NCBI GenBank assembly: GCA_017619295.1
Contig: JAFZSQ010000074.1
Span: 1-44,754 of the forward strand
Reading direction: 5' to 3'
DNA: 44,754 nt
Source of the DNA: Lachnospiraceae bacterium
GTDB lineage: Bacteria; Bacillota; Clostridia; Lachnospirales; Lachnospiraceae
Positions 25,077 to 33,390 of the stretch are shown piece after piece. Position 1 is the first letter of the stretch; each line of letters starts with the position of its first letter. Made by a program: the position numbers and the translations under genes. The notes below the pieces were generated by a model, which was given only the letters and a program-made list of their open reading frames with translations, was not told the origin of the DNA and did not search any database.

Positions 25077-25805
25077 ATGGCAAGACGTAAGAAACAATTA
25101 CCCGAAACTACCGCCATTATCGAGCTAGATAACGTTACAAAGGTATATCAGACAGGTTCTCCCGCACTTAACGGTGTTTCTATCAGCATCGAAAGAGGAG
25201 AATTCGTTTTCATAGTAGGTGACAGCGGTTCCGGTAAATCAACCCTTATTAAACTCCTTTTGCGAGAGCTTACCGCCACCAGCGGAACAGTAAGAGTAAT
25301 GGGTACTGACCTTGCCAGACTTCGTCATCGTAAGATCCCTAAATTCAGAAGAAATCTCGGAGTAGTATTCCAGGATTTCCGTCTTCTCAAAGATCGTAAC
25401 GTTTACGAGAACGTTGCTTTCGCTCAGCGAATCGTTGAGACTCCTAACTATGAAATCAAGAAAAATGTACCCTCAATCCTGGCTACAGTAGGACTCGCGG
25501 GCAAATATAAGGCTAAACCCAAACAGCTCTCCGGTGGTGAACAGCAGAGGGTTGCTTTGGCGCGTGCTTTGGTTAACAACCCCACTATTTTGTTGGCGGA
25601 TGAGCCTACAGGTAACCTTGACCCCAAGAACTCATGGGAAATCATGAAGCTTCTTGAGGAGATTAATGACATGGGTACAACTGTTGTTGTCGTAACCCAC
25701 AACAGAGAGATAGTCAACGCCATGCAGAAGCGCGTTATAACCATGAAGAAAGGCGTTGTGGTAAGCGACGAAGAGATGGGTGTTTATATCGATGAAGAAG
25801 ATTAA
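25077..25805 (+). CDS. ftsE: Cell division ATP-binding protein FtsE
   Basis: 242 residues, ABC ATPase with Walker A GDSGSGKST, Q-loop VFQDFRLL, signature LSGGEQQR, Walker B ILLADEPTGNLD and the switch histidine in VVVVTHNRE. The VFQDFRLLKDRNVYENVAF segment is characteristic of FtsE. With FtsX it forms a membrane complex that activates a periplasmic or cell-surface peptidoglycan hydrolase at division or elongation sites. ftsX overlaps its end by 14 nt, and a coiled-coil M23 hydrolase follows. Confidence 0.96.
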   Translation: MARRKKQLPETTAIIELDNVTKVYQTGSPALNGVSISIERGEFVFIVGDSGSGKSTLIKLLLRELTATSGTVRVMGTDLARLRHRKIPKFRRNLGVVFQDFRLLKDRNVYENVAFAQRIVETPNYEIKKNVPSILATVGLAGKYKAKPKQLSGGEQQRVALARALVNNPTILLADEPTGNLDPKNSWEIMKLLEEINDMGTTVVVVTHNREIVNAMQKRVITMKKGVVVSDEEMGVYIDEED

Positions 25806-26691
25806 TACGTTTTTTTACTGCATAGGGCAGGGCATAAAGAGCATATTCAGAAACAAGTTGTTTTCCCTTGCTTCCATAGCAACCATAGCAGCCTGCCTCT
25901 TCCTTTTCGGTTTGTTCTACTCGGTTGTAATGAACTTTCAGCACATTGTTAAGACAGCTGAGCAGGGCGTTTCCGTTACGGTGTTCTTCAATGAAGGAAC
26001 CACCGAGGAGCGAATGAAGGAAATTGAGACAATCATCGCCGAGAGAGATGAGGTCAGAGAGACCAACTTCGTATCGGCAGATGAGGCCTGGGAAAGCTTC
26101 AGAGGAGATTACTTCGAGGGCTACAATGACGGTTTCACCGAGAACCCCCTTGCAAACTCCGCGAACATCGAGATTTATCTTTCGGATGTTTCACTTCAGA
26201 GCGCACTTGTTACCTACCTTGAATCCATTCCGGATGTAAGAATGGTAAGACGTTCGGAAGTTACCGCTACAACACTTACAGGTGTTAACGTTCTTATCGG
26301 ATACGTTTCAATCGGTATCATCGGAATCCTTTTGGCGGTATCCATCTTCCTTATCAGCAATACCGTTACCATCGGTATTTCGGTTCGAAAGGAAGAAATC
26401 AGTATCATGAAATATGTAGGCGCTACAGACTTTTTCGTCCGATCGCCTTTCGTTATAGAGGGTATGCTCATCGGTCTTATCGGTGCGGGAATTCCTCTCG
26501 GAATTATTAAGTTCTTATATGAATATCTTATTGCTTACATAGCTGAAAGATTCGTGGCAATCTCCGGATTGCTTAATTTCCTGACCACACAGGAAATCTT
26601 CAAGGATCTGGTGCCCATTTCTTTAGGTATCGGTGTCGGCATAGGCTTCCTTGGAAGTATTACAACAGTAAGAAAGCACTTAAGAGTATAG
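25792..26691 (+). CDS. ftsX: Cell division protein FtsX
   Basis: 299 residues when begun at the ATG at 25792 (MKKINTFFYC), inside the ftsE end; an upstream GTG is less likely. There are four transmembrane segments: one near residues 22-45 and three between about 170 and 290. A large extracellular loop between TM1 and TM2 binds the hydrolase partner in relatives (VSVTVFFNEGTTEERMKEIE, then VRMVRRSEVTATTL). Together with FtsE and the downstream M23 protein it forms the FtsEX-PcsB/CwlO system. Confidence 0.95.
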   Translation: MKKINTFFYCIGQGIKSIFRNKLFSLASIATIAACLFLFGLFYSVVMNFQHIVKTAEQGVSVTVFFNEGTTEERMKEIETIIAERDEVRETNFVSADEAWESFRGDYFEGYNDGFTENPLANSANIEIYLSDVSLQSALVTYLESIPDVRMVRRSEVTATTLTGVNVLIGYVSIGIIGILLAVSIFLISNTVTIGISVRKEEISIMKYVGATDFFVRSPFVIEGMLIGLIGAGIPLGIIKFLYEYLIAYIAERFVAISGLLNFLTTQEIFKDLVPISLGIGVGIGFLGSITTVRKHLRV

Positions 26692-26714
26692 TTTTTTTGC
26701 ACAACTGATAATAG

Positions 26715-26748
26715 TCCCGTCCTATAGGCGCGAGTCTGTATGACGGGA
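26715..26748 (+). other. Imperfect hairpin between ftsX and the M23 hydrolase
   Basis: TCCCGTC (26715-26721) can pair with GACGGGA (26742-26748) over a 20-nt loop. There is no T-run, so it is not a convincing terminator. It may be a leader structure or processing site in the 100-nt gap; no promoter could be fixed there. Confidence 0.35.
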
Positions 26749-26791
26749 TGTATTACTTTTATCTAATCTTTTCTACGAAACGGATTATTTT

Positions 26792-28015
26792 ATGAGGAAA
26801 AGAAAAATCATTTTGGGCTTAACCCTTGTGCTTTTCCTGTCTGTGTTTTTCTCATCAAACGCCACCTTTATTTCCAGGGCGGAGATAACCTCTGACAGTA
26901 TCAAAGAAAAGCAGAAGCAAATAAGCCAGGCACAGGATGAACAGAAAAAACTTCAACAGGGATTATCCGACGTTAAGAAAATGAAGCAGGAGCTGGAGAA
27001 ATCCAAGAGTAATCTTGAGGATTACATTACCCAGCTGGACGGCGATCTTAACGTGGTTAATGAACGAATAAATGAGCTTCAGGCCGTTATCGATGAAACC
27101 CAGGAGGCTTTGGATGAGGCCACCGAGGATTTGAACGAGGCTGTTCGTATTGAGACAGAGCAGTACGAAGCCATGAAGGTTCGTATCCAGTTTATGTATG
27201 AGAAGGGGGATAACTTCCTCCTGGATGCAATTCTTGGTGCGGAAAGCTTTTCGGAAATTCTTAACCGCGCAGACTATTATGAGGAACTGGCGGCTTACGA
27301 CAGAAAGAAACTTGACGAGTATGTTTTGAATCGTCAGCTGGTTGAAGTATGCAAGCAGGAAATTGAGGTAAAGAAAGCAACTCTTGATGAGGCCATGGCC
27401 CAGCAGGAGGAAGAGCAGAATAACCTTCAACTTCTCATCGGAGAAAAGGAACAGCAGATTAACGCCGTATCCTATGACATAAGCAATAAAGAGGCAGCAA
27501 TCAAGGATTATGAAGACGAGTTAAACGCAATGGCCACAGTTATCTCCCAGTTGGAGCAGCAGGTACTGGAAGAGAAACGTGCCATAGCTGCAGCCAACGG
27601 AGTTAACCTTTCATACGATGGAGGAGCTTTCTGCTGGCCTGCACCTTCATACACAAGAATATCCAGTCCCTTCGGATACAGAACCCATCCTACCTTGGGA
27701 GTTCAGCTTTTCCATAACGGAGTTGACCTGGCTTCTCCCAGCGGATCCAAAATTCTTTGTGCTTACGACGGAATAGTTGTTGCGGCAGATTATACATCTG
27801 TTATGGGAAATTATATTATGGTTGATCATGGAGACGGACTTTACACAGTCTACATGCATGCTTCAGCCCTGTATGTTTCCAAGGGAGACGTGGTTATAAA
27901 GGGCGAGAATATAGCTGCCGTGGGATCTACCGGACGTTCCACAGGACCTCACCTTCACTTCAGTGTCAGAAAGAACGGCGAGTATGTTGACCCTATGGCT
28001 TACATATCAAACTAA
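26792..28015 (+). CDS. Secreted coiled-coil M23 peptidoglycan hydrolase (PcsB/CwlO/EnvC-like)
   Basis: 407 residues. A signal peptide (about 1-30) is followed by two long coiled-coil blocks (about 32-115 and 185-270) as in PcsB/EnvC. The C-terminal LytM/M23 zinc peptidase domain runs from about 290 to 405: SSPFGYRTHP, LFHNGVDLASPSG (metal ligands His308 and Asp312), YTVYMHAS and GPHLHFSVR (His387, His389). All M23 zinc ligands are present, so it should cleave peptide cross-bridges. Coiled coils of this kind are held inactive or activated by FtsEX. The ribosome binding site before ATG 26792 is weak. Confidence 0.93.
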   Translation: MRKRKIILGLTLVLFLSVFFSSNATFISRAEITSDSIKEKQKQISQAQDEQKKLQQGLSDVKKMKQELEKSKSNLEDYITQLDGDLNVVNERINELQAVIDETQEALDEATEDLNEAVRIETEQYEAMKVRIQFMYEKGDNFLLDAILGAESFSEILNRADYYEELAAYDRKKLDEYVLNRQLVEVCKQEIEVKKATLDEAMAQQEEEQNNLQLLIGEKEQQINAVSYDISNKEAAIKDYEDELNAMATVISQLEQQVLEEKRAIAAANGVNLSYDGGAFCWPAPSYTRISSPFGYRTHPTLGVQLFHNGVDLASPSGSKILCAYDGIVVAADYTSVMGNYIMVDHGDGLYTVYMHASALYVSKGDVVIKGENIAAVGSTGRSTGPHLHFSVRKNGEYVDPMAYISN

Positions 28016-28036
28016 GCTGTAAAGCAGGTGATTGTT

Positions 28037-29287
28037 TTGGAAGAGAAAAAGAAAAGCAAGATTGGATTAGGAATACTTATTGGAGCCATTGTCGGACTTC
28101 TTCTTGGAGCATCGGCAATGCTTGCATATGTACTTTTTTCCGGACGAATGATTACAAGTGCTGACCCCACAAAGGTGGCGGGCATATCTGAAACAGACGA
28201 GGAAAAGAGCGCCGTTGATGAAAGCGTTATCAGGAAGATGAAGCTCATCGAGGAAATCTTTGACAAGTATTACCTTGAAGAGAACCTTGATAAGAGCGAG
28301 CTTCCCGAAGACATATATCATTCCATGGTTAATTCCATGGGAGACAAGTATTCCACATATTATTCCGCAGAGGAATATAAGAAGGCCACCGAGGACAGAG
28401 AGGGAACCTATTACGGAATCGGTGCCTATGTAACTATGAATACTGACATCGGATATGCGGTTATCAGTGGCGTAATGGATGATTCTCCTGCCCTTGAAGC
28501 CGGCGTAAGAGCCGATGATATTATCTATGAAATAGATGGTGAATCCGCATACGATTTGGACCTTGATGAAATAGTAAGAAGAATCAAGGGACCTGAAGGA
28601 ACCACTGTCAACATCACCTTCATCAGGAACGAATCTGAAGAAGTAAACCTTGACGTGGAAAGAAGAGCCATCGAAAGCAAGACCGTAAAATACAAGATGC
28701 TTGACGGAGATATCGGATATCTTCAGTTAACAGCATTTGAAACCATAAGTGAGCAGCAGTTTAAGGATGCCAAGGCAGACCTTGAATCCCAGGGAATGAA
28801 GGGACTTATCCTGGATCTTCGCGGCAACCCCGGCGGAAACCTTTCTACTGTTGTTGAGATTGCAAGCCAGCTTCTTCCCAAGGGACTTATCATCAGAACC
28901 GAGGACAGAGACGGCAACGGAAGTTCCTACGACAGCGACGGAAAGCATGAGTTCATGCTTCCCCTTGTAGTTCTTGTTAACGAGTATTCCGCAAGTGCAT
29001 CCGAGGTTCTTACCGGCGCACTCCAGGATTACGAGAAGGCTACCGTTGTAGGTAAGACCACCTACGGCAAGGGCATCGTTCAGGATACCATAAGCCTCAC
29101 AGATGGTTCCGCAGTCAAGCTCACCACCGAGGCTTACTACACACCCAAGGGCCGCAGCCTCCACGGCGTCGGCATTAAGCCTGACGTGGACGTTGACCTG
29201 GACACCGACGCCTACTATGAATCCGAAGGCGCCATCGACACCCAGCTCGACAAGGCCATCGAGGTCATCACTGCACAAATCCACTAG
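28037..29287 (+). CDS. S41 family C-terminal processing peptidase (CtpA/CtpB)
   Basis: 416 residues from a TTG at 28037 (MEEKKKSKIGLG), preferred because AGGTGAT lies about 6 nt upstream; a GTG at 28028 is the alternative. One N-terminal membrane anchor (about 10-32), PDZ domain (about 100-180, AGVRADDIIYEIDGESAYDL), then the protease core with GYLQLTAF, LDLRGNPGG, the serine region EYSASASEVLTGAL (Ser318-Ser322) and the lysine-bearing TTYGKGIVQ. Such proteases cleave membrane or secreted proteins outside the cytoplasm. In B. subtilis ctpB also follows ftsEX. The last 180 bases use many GCC/GAC/CTC codons, unlike the rest of the gene. Confidence 0.93.
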   Translation: MEEKKKSKIGLGILIGAIVGLLLGASAMLAYVLFSGRMITSADPTKVAGISETDEEKSAVDESVIRKMKLIEEIFDKYYLEENLDKSELPEDIYHSMVNSMGDKYSTYYSAEEYKKATEDREGTYYGIGAYVTMNTDIGYAVISGVMDDSPALEAGVRADDIIYEIDGESAYDLDLDEIVRRIKGPEGTTVNITFIRNESEEVNLDVERRAIESKTVKYKMLDGDIGYLQLTAFETISEQQFKDAKADLESQGMKGLILDLRGNPGGNLSTVVEIASQLLPKGLIIRTEDRDGNGSSYDSDGKHEFMLPLVVLVNEYSASASEVLTGALQDYEKATVVGKTTYGKGIVQDTISLTDGSAVKLTTEAYYTPKGRSLHGVGIKPDVDVDLDTDAYYESEGAIDTQLDKAIEVITAQIH

Positions 29288-29327
29288 GTGCATAATGTGC
29301 AGTTGGGGACAGTCCCCAATTGCACCT
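29286..29327. repeat. REP-like palindrome, copy 1
   Basis: GTGCAGTTGGGGAC (29297-29310) pairs with GTCCCCAATTGCAC (29312-29325) over 14 bp with one G-T. An outer AGGTGCA/TGCACCT pair (29286-29292, 29321-29327) offers an alternative stem. It overlaps the stop codon of the S41 gene. A related copy with the same GTGCAGTTGGGG block lies at 44707. Such GGGGAC-rich palindromes resemble REP elements moved by Y1 (RAYT) transposases; none is in the window. Confidence 0.7.
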
Positions 29328-29345
29328 GGGACTATAGAGGGGAAA

Positions 29346-29960
29346 ATGATGAAGACATTAAGGGTTATTTCCAACATGGTGTGGCCCTCGCTTTTATTCT
29401 TTGTTGCATACAAAGTTTTGGGCGTTATTCCAGCCATGGCCCTTTCGGGAGTTGTCTCCATTGGAAGGCTAATAGTATCGATTAAACAAGGTGACGTTAA
29501 GAATTCACAGGTCCTGGGTTTTCTGGGACTTGTTGGTTCTGCGGTCACTATTTTTTTTACAGGGAATGAGAAGTATTATTATGTGCCTGCATTAATACAG
29601 AATGTAATTCTGCTGGCTCTTTTTGCTATCATGTGTATAAGACATAAAAGCGTACTTCATTACATGGCCAAGGATTTCGAAGTTAAGGCTTTAAAAGAAG
29701 TCCCGGAAGAGCATATGATGAATGTAAACCTTTTGTGGATTGCTTTCTTTGTTTTGAAAATCATTTCCAAAACAATGGCAATCTTTAAGCTGGATTTTCA
29801 GACCTCTTATTGGCTTATCTTTATTCTGGGCGATCCTATGACAATCATTGTTGTACTTCTCTCGATTTGGATGATTCGCAGATCACTAGTAAAGAACCCT
29901 GTTGCTGCTTCAGAAGACATAGCGGATAACATCCCTGAAGATGGAGAAGTTCAAATATGA
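29346..29960 (+). CDS. Multi-pass membrane protein, VC0807/DUF3159-like
   Basis: 204 residues with about six hydrophobic segments. The start is ATG 29346 or 29349, with GAGGGG 4-7 nt upstream. The pattern SLLFFVAYKVLG with IPAMALSGVVSIGRLIVSI, repeated in weaker form later, resembles VC0807-type proteins of unknown function; this match is by eye. The last 20 residues are acidic and cytoplasmic. It opens a run of tightly packed accessory genes: the next ORF overlaps its stop by ATGA. Confidence 0.78.
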   Translation: MMKTLRVISNMVWPSLLFFVAYKVLGVIPAMALSGVVSIGRLIVSIKQGDVKNSQVLGFLGLVGSAVTIFFTGNEKYYYVPALIQNVILLALFAIMCIRHKSVLHYMAKDFEVKALKEVPEEHMMNVNLLWIAFFVLKIISKTMAIFKLDFQTSYWLIFILGDPMTIIVVLLSIWMIRRSLVKNPVAASEDIADNIPEDGEVQI

Positions 29961-30187
29961 AACAAGCCAAACTAAGCGAACTCAACTTCACATCAAGAAA
30001 TGAAGCAATCGCCTTTCTCAAGAGATTGTGGACAGAGGAGGGAGATAACTGTCCCATATGTGGAAACAAACTGGAGTTTCTTCATACGAAAGCAAAGAAG
30101 AGCAATTGCGATTGGCAGTGTAAAAACTACAATAAAGTATTTAAGACAATTCACCTTTTGGATGAGGTGAATGAGGAGTACAAATGA
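29957..30187 (+). CDS. Small zinc-ribbon-like protein, transposase N-terminus-like
   Basis: 76 residues, joined to both neighbours by ATGA overlaps. SRNEAIAFLKRLWTEE followed by CPICGN resembles the N-terminal zinc ribbon of IS1595-type transposases, in which a second CxxC follows. Here that part reads WQCKNYNKVF, with only one Cys, so zinc binding would be incomplete. No transposase catalytic domain follows. It is probably a domesticated or decayed fragment kept in the operon; the function is unknown. Confidence 0.65.
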   Translation: MKQAKLSELNFTSRNEAIAFLKRLWTEEGDNCPICGNKLEFLHTKAKKSNCDWQCKNYNKVFKTIHLLDEVNEEYK

Positions 30188-30597
30188 TTAATTACACCAA
30201 CACCATCTCAGTAGAAGACTACCTGGAATTGCGCGCGGCCGTAGACTGGGCACCCCTTGTGAAGGACCAGGCTCAGTCAGGCATCGACAACTCAGCTTTC
30301 GTAGTTGCCTGCTCTGAGGATGATAAAATAGTGGGCTGTGCCCGAATGATTTGGGACAGAGGATACATAGCTTACCTTGCCGACGTAATGGTCAAGCCTG
30401 AGTATCAGGGACAGGGTATCGGAAGAAAGCTTGTCAACGAATGTATAAGCTTCATCGACAGTCAGCTTAAAGAAGGCTGGAGAGTCAAGATAGAAATGGT
30501 ATCTGCAAAGGGCAAAGAAGGCTTCTACGAGAAACTTGGCTTTAAACTTCGTCCCAATGAAAACGAAGGCCATGGCATGAATCTTTGGAGACAATAA
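30184..30597 (+). CDS. GNAT family N-acetyltransferase
   Basis: 137 residues, a single GNAT domain: DKIVGCARMIWD, then the acetyl-CoA-binding motif VKPEYQGQGIGRKLVNE (Q/RxxGxG/A type) and a C-terminal KEGFYEKLGFKLRP. It transfers an acetyl group from acetyl-CoA to an amine; the substrate cannot be told. ATGA overlap with the preceding gene and 1 nt to the next indicate one transcript. Confidence 0.9.
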   Translation: MINYTNTISVEDYLELRAAVDWAPLVKDQAQSGIDNSAFVVACSEDDKIVGCARMIWDRGYIAYLADVMVKPEYQGQGIGRKLVNECISFIDSQLKEGWRVKIEMVSAKGKEGFYEKLGFKLRPNENEGHGMNLWRQ

Positions 30598-30598
30598 T

Positions 30599-31126
30599 AT
30601 GATAATTATTATTACAGGAGCATCTCACACCGGGAAAACAGTACTTTCACAGAGGATTCTTGGCAAAACCCAATACCCCTACTTTTCCATCGACCACTTG
30701 AAGATGGGACTTATTCGCAGCGGTAACACATCACTTACACCTTGCGACGATGACAAACTGACAGATTATCTCTGGCCAATTGTAAGCGAGATGATTAAGA
30801 CCGCAATTGAGAATAAACAAAATCTCGTTGTGGAAGGATGCTATATACCTTTTGATTGGAGAAAGAGCTTCACAGAAGAGTATCTTTCGGAAATAAAATT
30901 CATCTGCCTTGCCATGACAGATAAATATATAGATAATCATTTCAATGAGATCAAGAGCCATGCCTCAGACGTTGAATCAAGATTGGACGATTCGGATTGC
31001 ACAGCCGATTGGCTTAAGACTGACAACAGGGCAATCATCGAAGGATTTACTAAGGCCGGTGAAAGGGTTACGCTTATTGAAGATGATTATGAAAGCACAA
31101 TAGGCGAGGTACTGAAATCCATTTAA
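30599..31126 (+). CDS. P-loop kinase-like protein (AAA/zeta-like)
   Basis: 175 residues. Walker A GASHTGKT at residues 7-14; then SIDHLKMGLIRSG, where an acidic residue follows the first strand as in small-molecule kinases; a Walker-B-like LVVEGCYIPFDW follows. The C-terminal half is helical with a DDYESTIGEVL end. It most resembles nucleotide or 2-phosphoglycerate kinase-like P-loop proteins; the substrate is unknown. Packing with the GNAT gene suggests a shared accessory operon. Confidence 0.75.
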   Translation: MIIIITGASHTGKTVLSQRILGKTQYPYFSIDHLKMGLIRSGNTSLTPCDDDKLTDYLWPIVSEMIKTAIENKQNLVVEGCYIPFDWRKSFTEEYLSEIKFICLAMTDKYIDNHFNEIKSHASDVESRLDDSDCTADWLKTDNRAIIEGFTKAGERVTLIEDDYESTIGEVLKSI

Positions 31127-31145
31127 ACGCATTAAGGATATTTAT

Positions 31146-31640
31146 ATGAGAAAGATAGTTATAGGAATACTTGCAGCATTAATCCTTTCATTCACCCTGC
31201 TAGGTTGCGGAGAAACCAAACCGCTGAATGTGAAGAAGGTGACCTACGCCTGTTATGTGGGTGATCCCAGAGGCATATATGTGACAGTTGTATCTGATGA
31301 CCTGTCAATCAAATGGTATGAAGTTTATCCGGAAACAAATTACAATCCGAACGTTCTTGAAGGCGAACTTCCGCCTGAAGACCGCTATACCATGGAGGAA
31401 GACGTAATTACCCAGGAAGCCTGGGATGAGTTTGTGAAGCTATTAAGTGAGAAGAAGTTTATGGACCTGCCGGAAGACATCGAACTCGACGGGGTATGTG
31501 ACGGTGTCAGCAGATATATAAAAGTTGACACAGATGAGGGCTCTTATACCGTGGGAGGCTACTGTGCCGGGGACGGAAGAAGCAGAGCCCATAAGCGCTT
31601 CAGTGAAATTCTTAAAGGCATGGGAAGTCTAAGGAATTAA
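31146..31640 (+). CDS. Lipoprotein of unknown function
   Basis: 164 residues. A lipoprotein signal peptide ends in the lipobox LLGC (Cys21), so the mature protein should be lipid-anchored outside the membrane. The rest is a small alpha/beta domain (KVTYACYVGDPRGIYVTVVS, then VDTDEGSYTVGGYCAGDGRS) with three more cysteines. I do not recognise the family. Confidence 0.82.
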   Translation: MRKIVIGILAALILSFTLLGCGETKPLNVKKVTYACYVGDPRGIYVTVVSDDLSIKWYEVYPETNYNPNVLEGELPPEDRYTMEEDVITQEAWDEFVKLLSEKKFMDLPEDIELDGVCDGVSRYIKVDTDEGSYTVGGYCAGDGRSRAHKRFSEILKGMGSLRN

Positions 31641-31667
31641 TATAATATAAGATGGAGTGACAATAAA

Positions 31668-32195
31668 ATGATTTTACTTGCAATAGACATACAAAAAGGA
31701 ATTACTGACAACAGACTTTATAACTTCAAAGGCTTTATAGAGAATACAAGAAAGCTTTTGGACACGGCTAGAAAGAATGGAGTTGAGGTAATATACTTTC
31801 AGCATGATTATGGTCCGGGAACCGGATTCTCGGCTGGGGACCGGGATTATGAAATCGCTGATGAGGTGAAGCCCATAGAGGGCGAGAAGATTTACTCCAA
31901 GAATATCAACAGCTGCTTCGGAAATGAGAATTTTAAGGAGTATGTTAAGAAACTTGAGGATAAGACCATAATGATAGTCGGACTCATGACAAACTATTGC
32001 ATCGATGCAACAGTGAAATCCGCCTTTGAAAGAGGCTTTAAGGTGATTATTCCGGAGGGGGCAAATACAACTTCCGACAACGATTATATGAATGCCGAAA
32101 CAACCTACAGATACTACAATGAAATGATGTGGCCGAAGAGATTCGCAGAATGCATTTCCATGGAGGATGCGATTAACTTGTTGGAGAGAAAATAA
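31668..32195 (+). CDS. Cysteine hydrolase, isochorismatase-like
   Basis: 175 residues. The usual triad is visible: Asp in LAIDIQKGIT, a Lys near EKIYSKNINSCF, and the nucleophile Cys in GLMTNYCIDATVKSAFERG. Members hydrolyse amides or related bonds (nicotinamidase, isochorismatase and many unknown). The substrate is not evident. GATGGAG is the ribosome binding site. The stop shares one base with the next ATG (TAATG). Confidence 0.88.
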   Translation: MILLAIDIQKGITDNRLYNFKGFIENTRKLLDTARKNGVEVIYFQHDYGPGTGFSAGDRDYEIADEVKPIEGEKIYSKNINSCFGNENFKEYVKKLEDKTIMIVGLMTNYCIDATVKSAFERGFKVIIPEGANTTSDNDYMNAETTYRYYNEMMWPKRFAECISMEDAINLLERK

Positions 32196-32767
32196 TGGGT
32201 ACAAATGTGTATTTCGTAAGACACTGTGAACCTAATGCGGAGAATCGAGACGATTTTTCCAGAGAATTATCCGCCAAGGGATTGAAAGATTGTAAGCTGG
32301 TGACGGATTACCTTTCAGATAAAGATATAGACATTATCTACTCCAGTCCATATAAGAGAGCTGTAGATACGATAAAGGAATTTGCAGATAAGAGCTCACT
32401 TGAAATACATGTCATTGACGATTTGCATGAGAGAGTAGTCGGAGGATGGGTTGATGATTTTGGTGAATTTGTAAATCTGCAATGGAAAGACCATACCTAC
32501 AAATTGCCGGAGGGAGAATCACTGGAAGAGGTTCAGAGAAGAAATATAAATGCTCTTAATGAAATACTCAAAAACAATAAAGGGAAGAACATAGCTATAG
32601 CAAGTCACGGGACGGCCATAAGCACAGTTATAAATTATTATCAGCCCACATTTGGAATAAATGATTTTCATGAAATTGTTCAGCTTATGCCTTTTATTGC
32701 TTTGTTTAAGTTTGATGAAGATGGAAGATTTGTCGGATTGTCTGAGCATAGATTTACTGATAGATAA
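32195..32767 (+). CDS. Histidine phosphatase family protein
   Basis: 190 residues, phosphoglycerate-mutase-like fold. The catalytic histidine sits in YFVRHCEPN (RHC in place of the common RHG), with YSSPYKRAVDTIKEF, the proton donor region HERVVGGW, and the second histidine in IASHGTAIS. It is likely a phosphatase for a small phosphorylated molecule. It is translationally coupled to the cysteine hydrolase by a one-base overlap. Confidence 0.88.
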   Translation: MGTNVYFVRHCEPNAENRDDFSRELSAKGLKDCKLVTDYLSDKDIDIIYSSPYKRAVDTIKEFADKSSLEIHVIDDLHERVVGGWVDDFGEFVNLQWKDHTYKLPEGESLEEVQRRNINALNEILKNNKGKNIAIASHGTAISTVINYYQPTFGINDFHEIVQLMPFIALFKFDEDGRFVGLSEHRFTDR

Positions 32768-32781
32768 AAAGGAGGAAACAT

Positions 32782-32952
32782 ATGGAAACATGGTTTTATG
32801 AAGTGGTTAGCATAGACGGAGATTACGCAAACTTACGCAGAACAGATATAGAGTCGGATGATTTAAAGTTAGTAGCGAGAGCTTTACTTCCCCCCGAGAT
32901 TGTGGAAGGCAGCAGGCTTAAATACGAAATGATGCAGTACACAATGGAGTAA
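32782..32952 (+). CDS. Small 56-residue protein, DUF3006-like
   Basis: A 56-codon ORF with an excellent AAAAAGGAGG ribosome binding site 6 nt before the ATG, and coupled to the next gene by TAATG. The protein (METWFYEVVSIDGDYANL, then ARALLPPEIVEGSRLKYEM) resembles DUF3006, small beta-rich proteins with an xLP-x-EG pattern. The match is by eye. The function is unknown. Confidence 0.78.
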   Translation: METWFYEVVSIDGDYANLRRTDIESDDLKLVARALLPPEIVEGSRLKYEMMQYTME

Positions 32953-33389
32953 TGCAGATGAAAAGAAAGCCCGCTATCATTATCAATATAATACTTATTC
33001 TGTGGTATTCACTTTCAATGTTTGGAGTAAAGATTGGAGATAAGTATCTGGTTGAGGGAGCCTTTGAGGATGAGTGGATATTTCTTCTTGTACCTTTGAT
33101 TACGTTTACGCTCTTTTTATGTTTTAAAAGGGCAGGGAAATACATCCATCTGGTGTGGCTTTGCATGTGGTTTATCACCCAGTTTCTCAGTCATGAATGG
33201 TATACCATTTTTGGAAAGGGCTTCATGGGAAATGTGGAAGGGAAGATAAACTACTTCAAAGACTGTATTAAACTCATTGATTTGCCAGACAGATACGTCC
33301 CTGATTTATATCACATTATTTTGCATGTATTTATAGTAGCTGCGATTGTTAGCGTATTATTTCCGTTCCACAAAAAGGGAGAAGAATAG
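32952..33389 (+). CDS. Small integral membrane protein, unknown function
   Basis: 145 residues (143 if begun at the second ATG, 32958). Four hydrophobic segments are visible: about 8-26, 43-60, 66-84 and 121-140. A hydrophilic loop between the last two contains YFKDCIKLIDLPDRYVPDLYH. The start shares one base with the preceding stop. No family is recognised. Confidence 0.78.
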   Translation: MQMKRKPAIIINIILILWYSLSMFGVKIGDKYLVEGAFEDEWIFLLVPLITFTLFLCFKRAGKYIHLVWLCMWFITQFLSHEWYTIFGKGFMGNVEGKINYFKDCIKLIDLPDRYVPDLYHIILHVFIVAAIVSVLFPFHKKGEE

Positions 33390-33390
33390 C

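Noticed and set aside
28727-29548. 273-codon minus-strand ORF across the S41 gene end and the REP-like repeat
   Set aside because: It is antisense to well-conserved protease motifs and crosses an intergenic palindrome; no start signals were seen.
32195-32230. RHC instead of RHG in the histidine phosphatase as a sign of inactivity
   Set aside because: The catalytic histidine and arginine are still present and variants at the third position occur in the family, so inactivation cannot be claimed.
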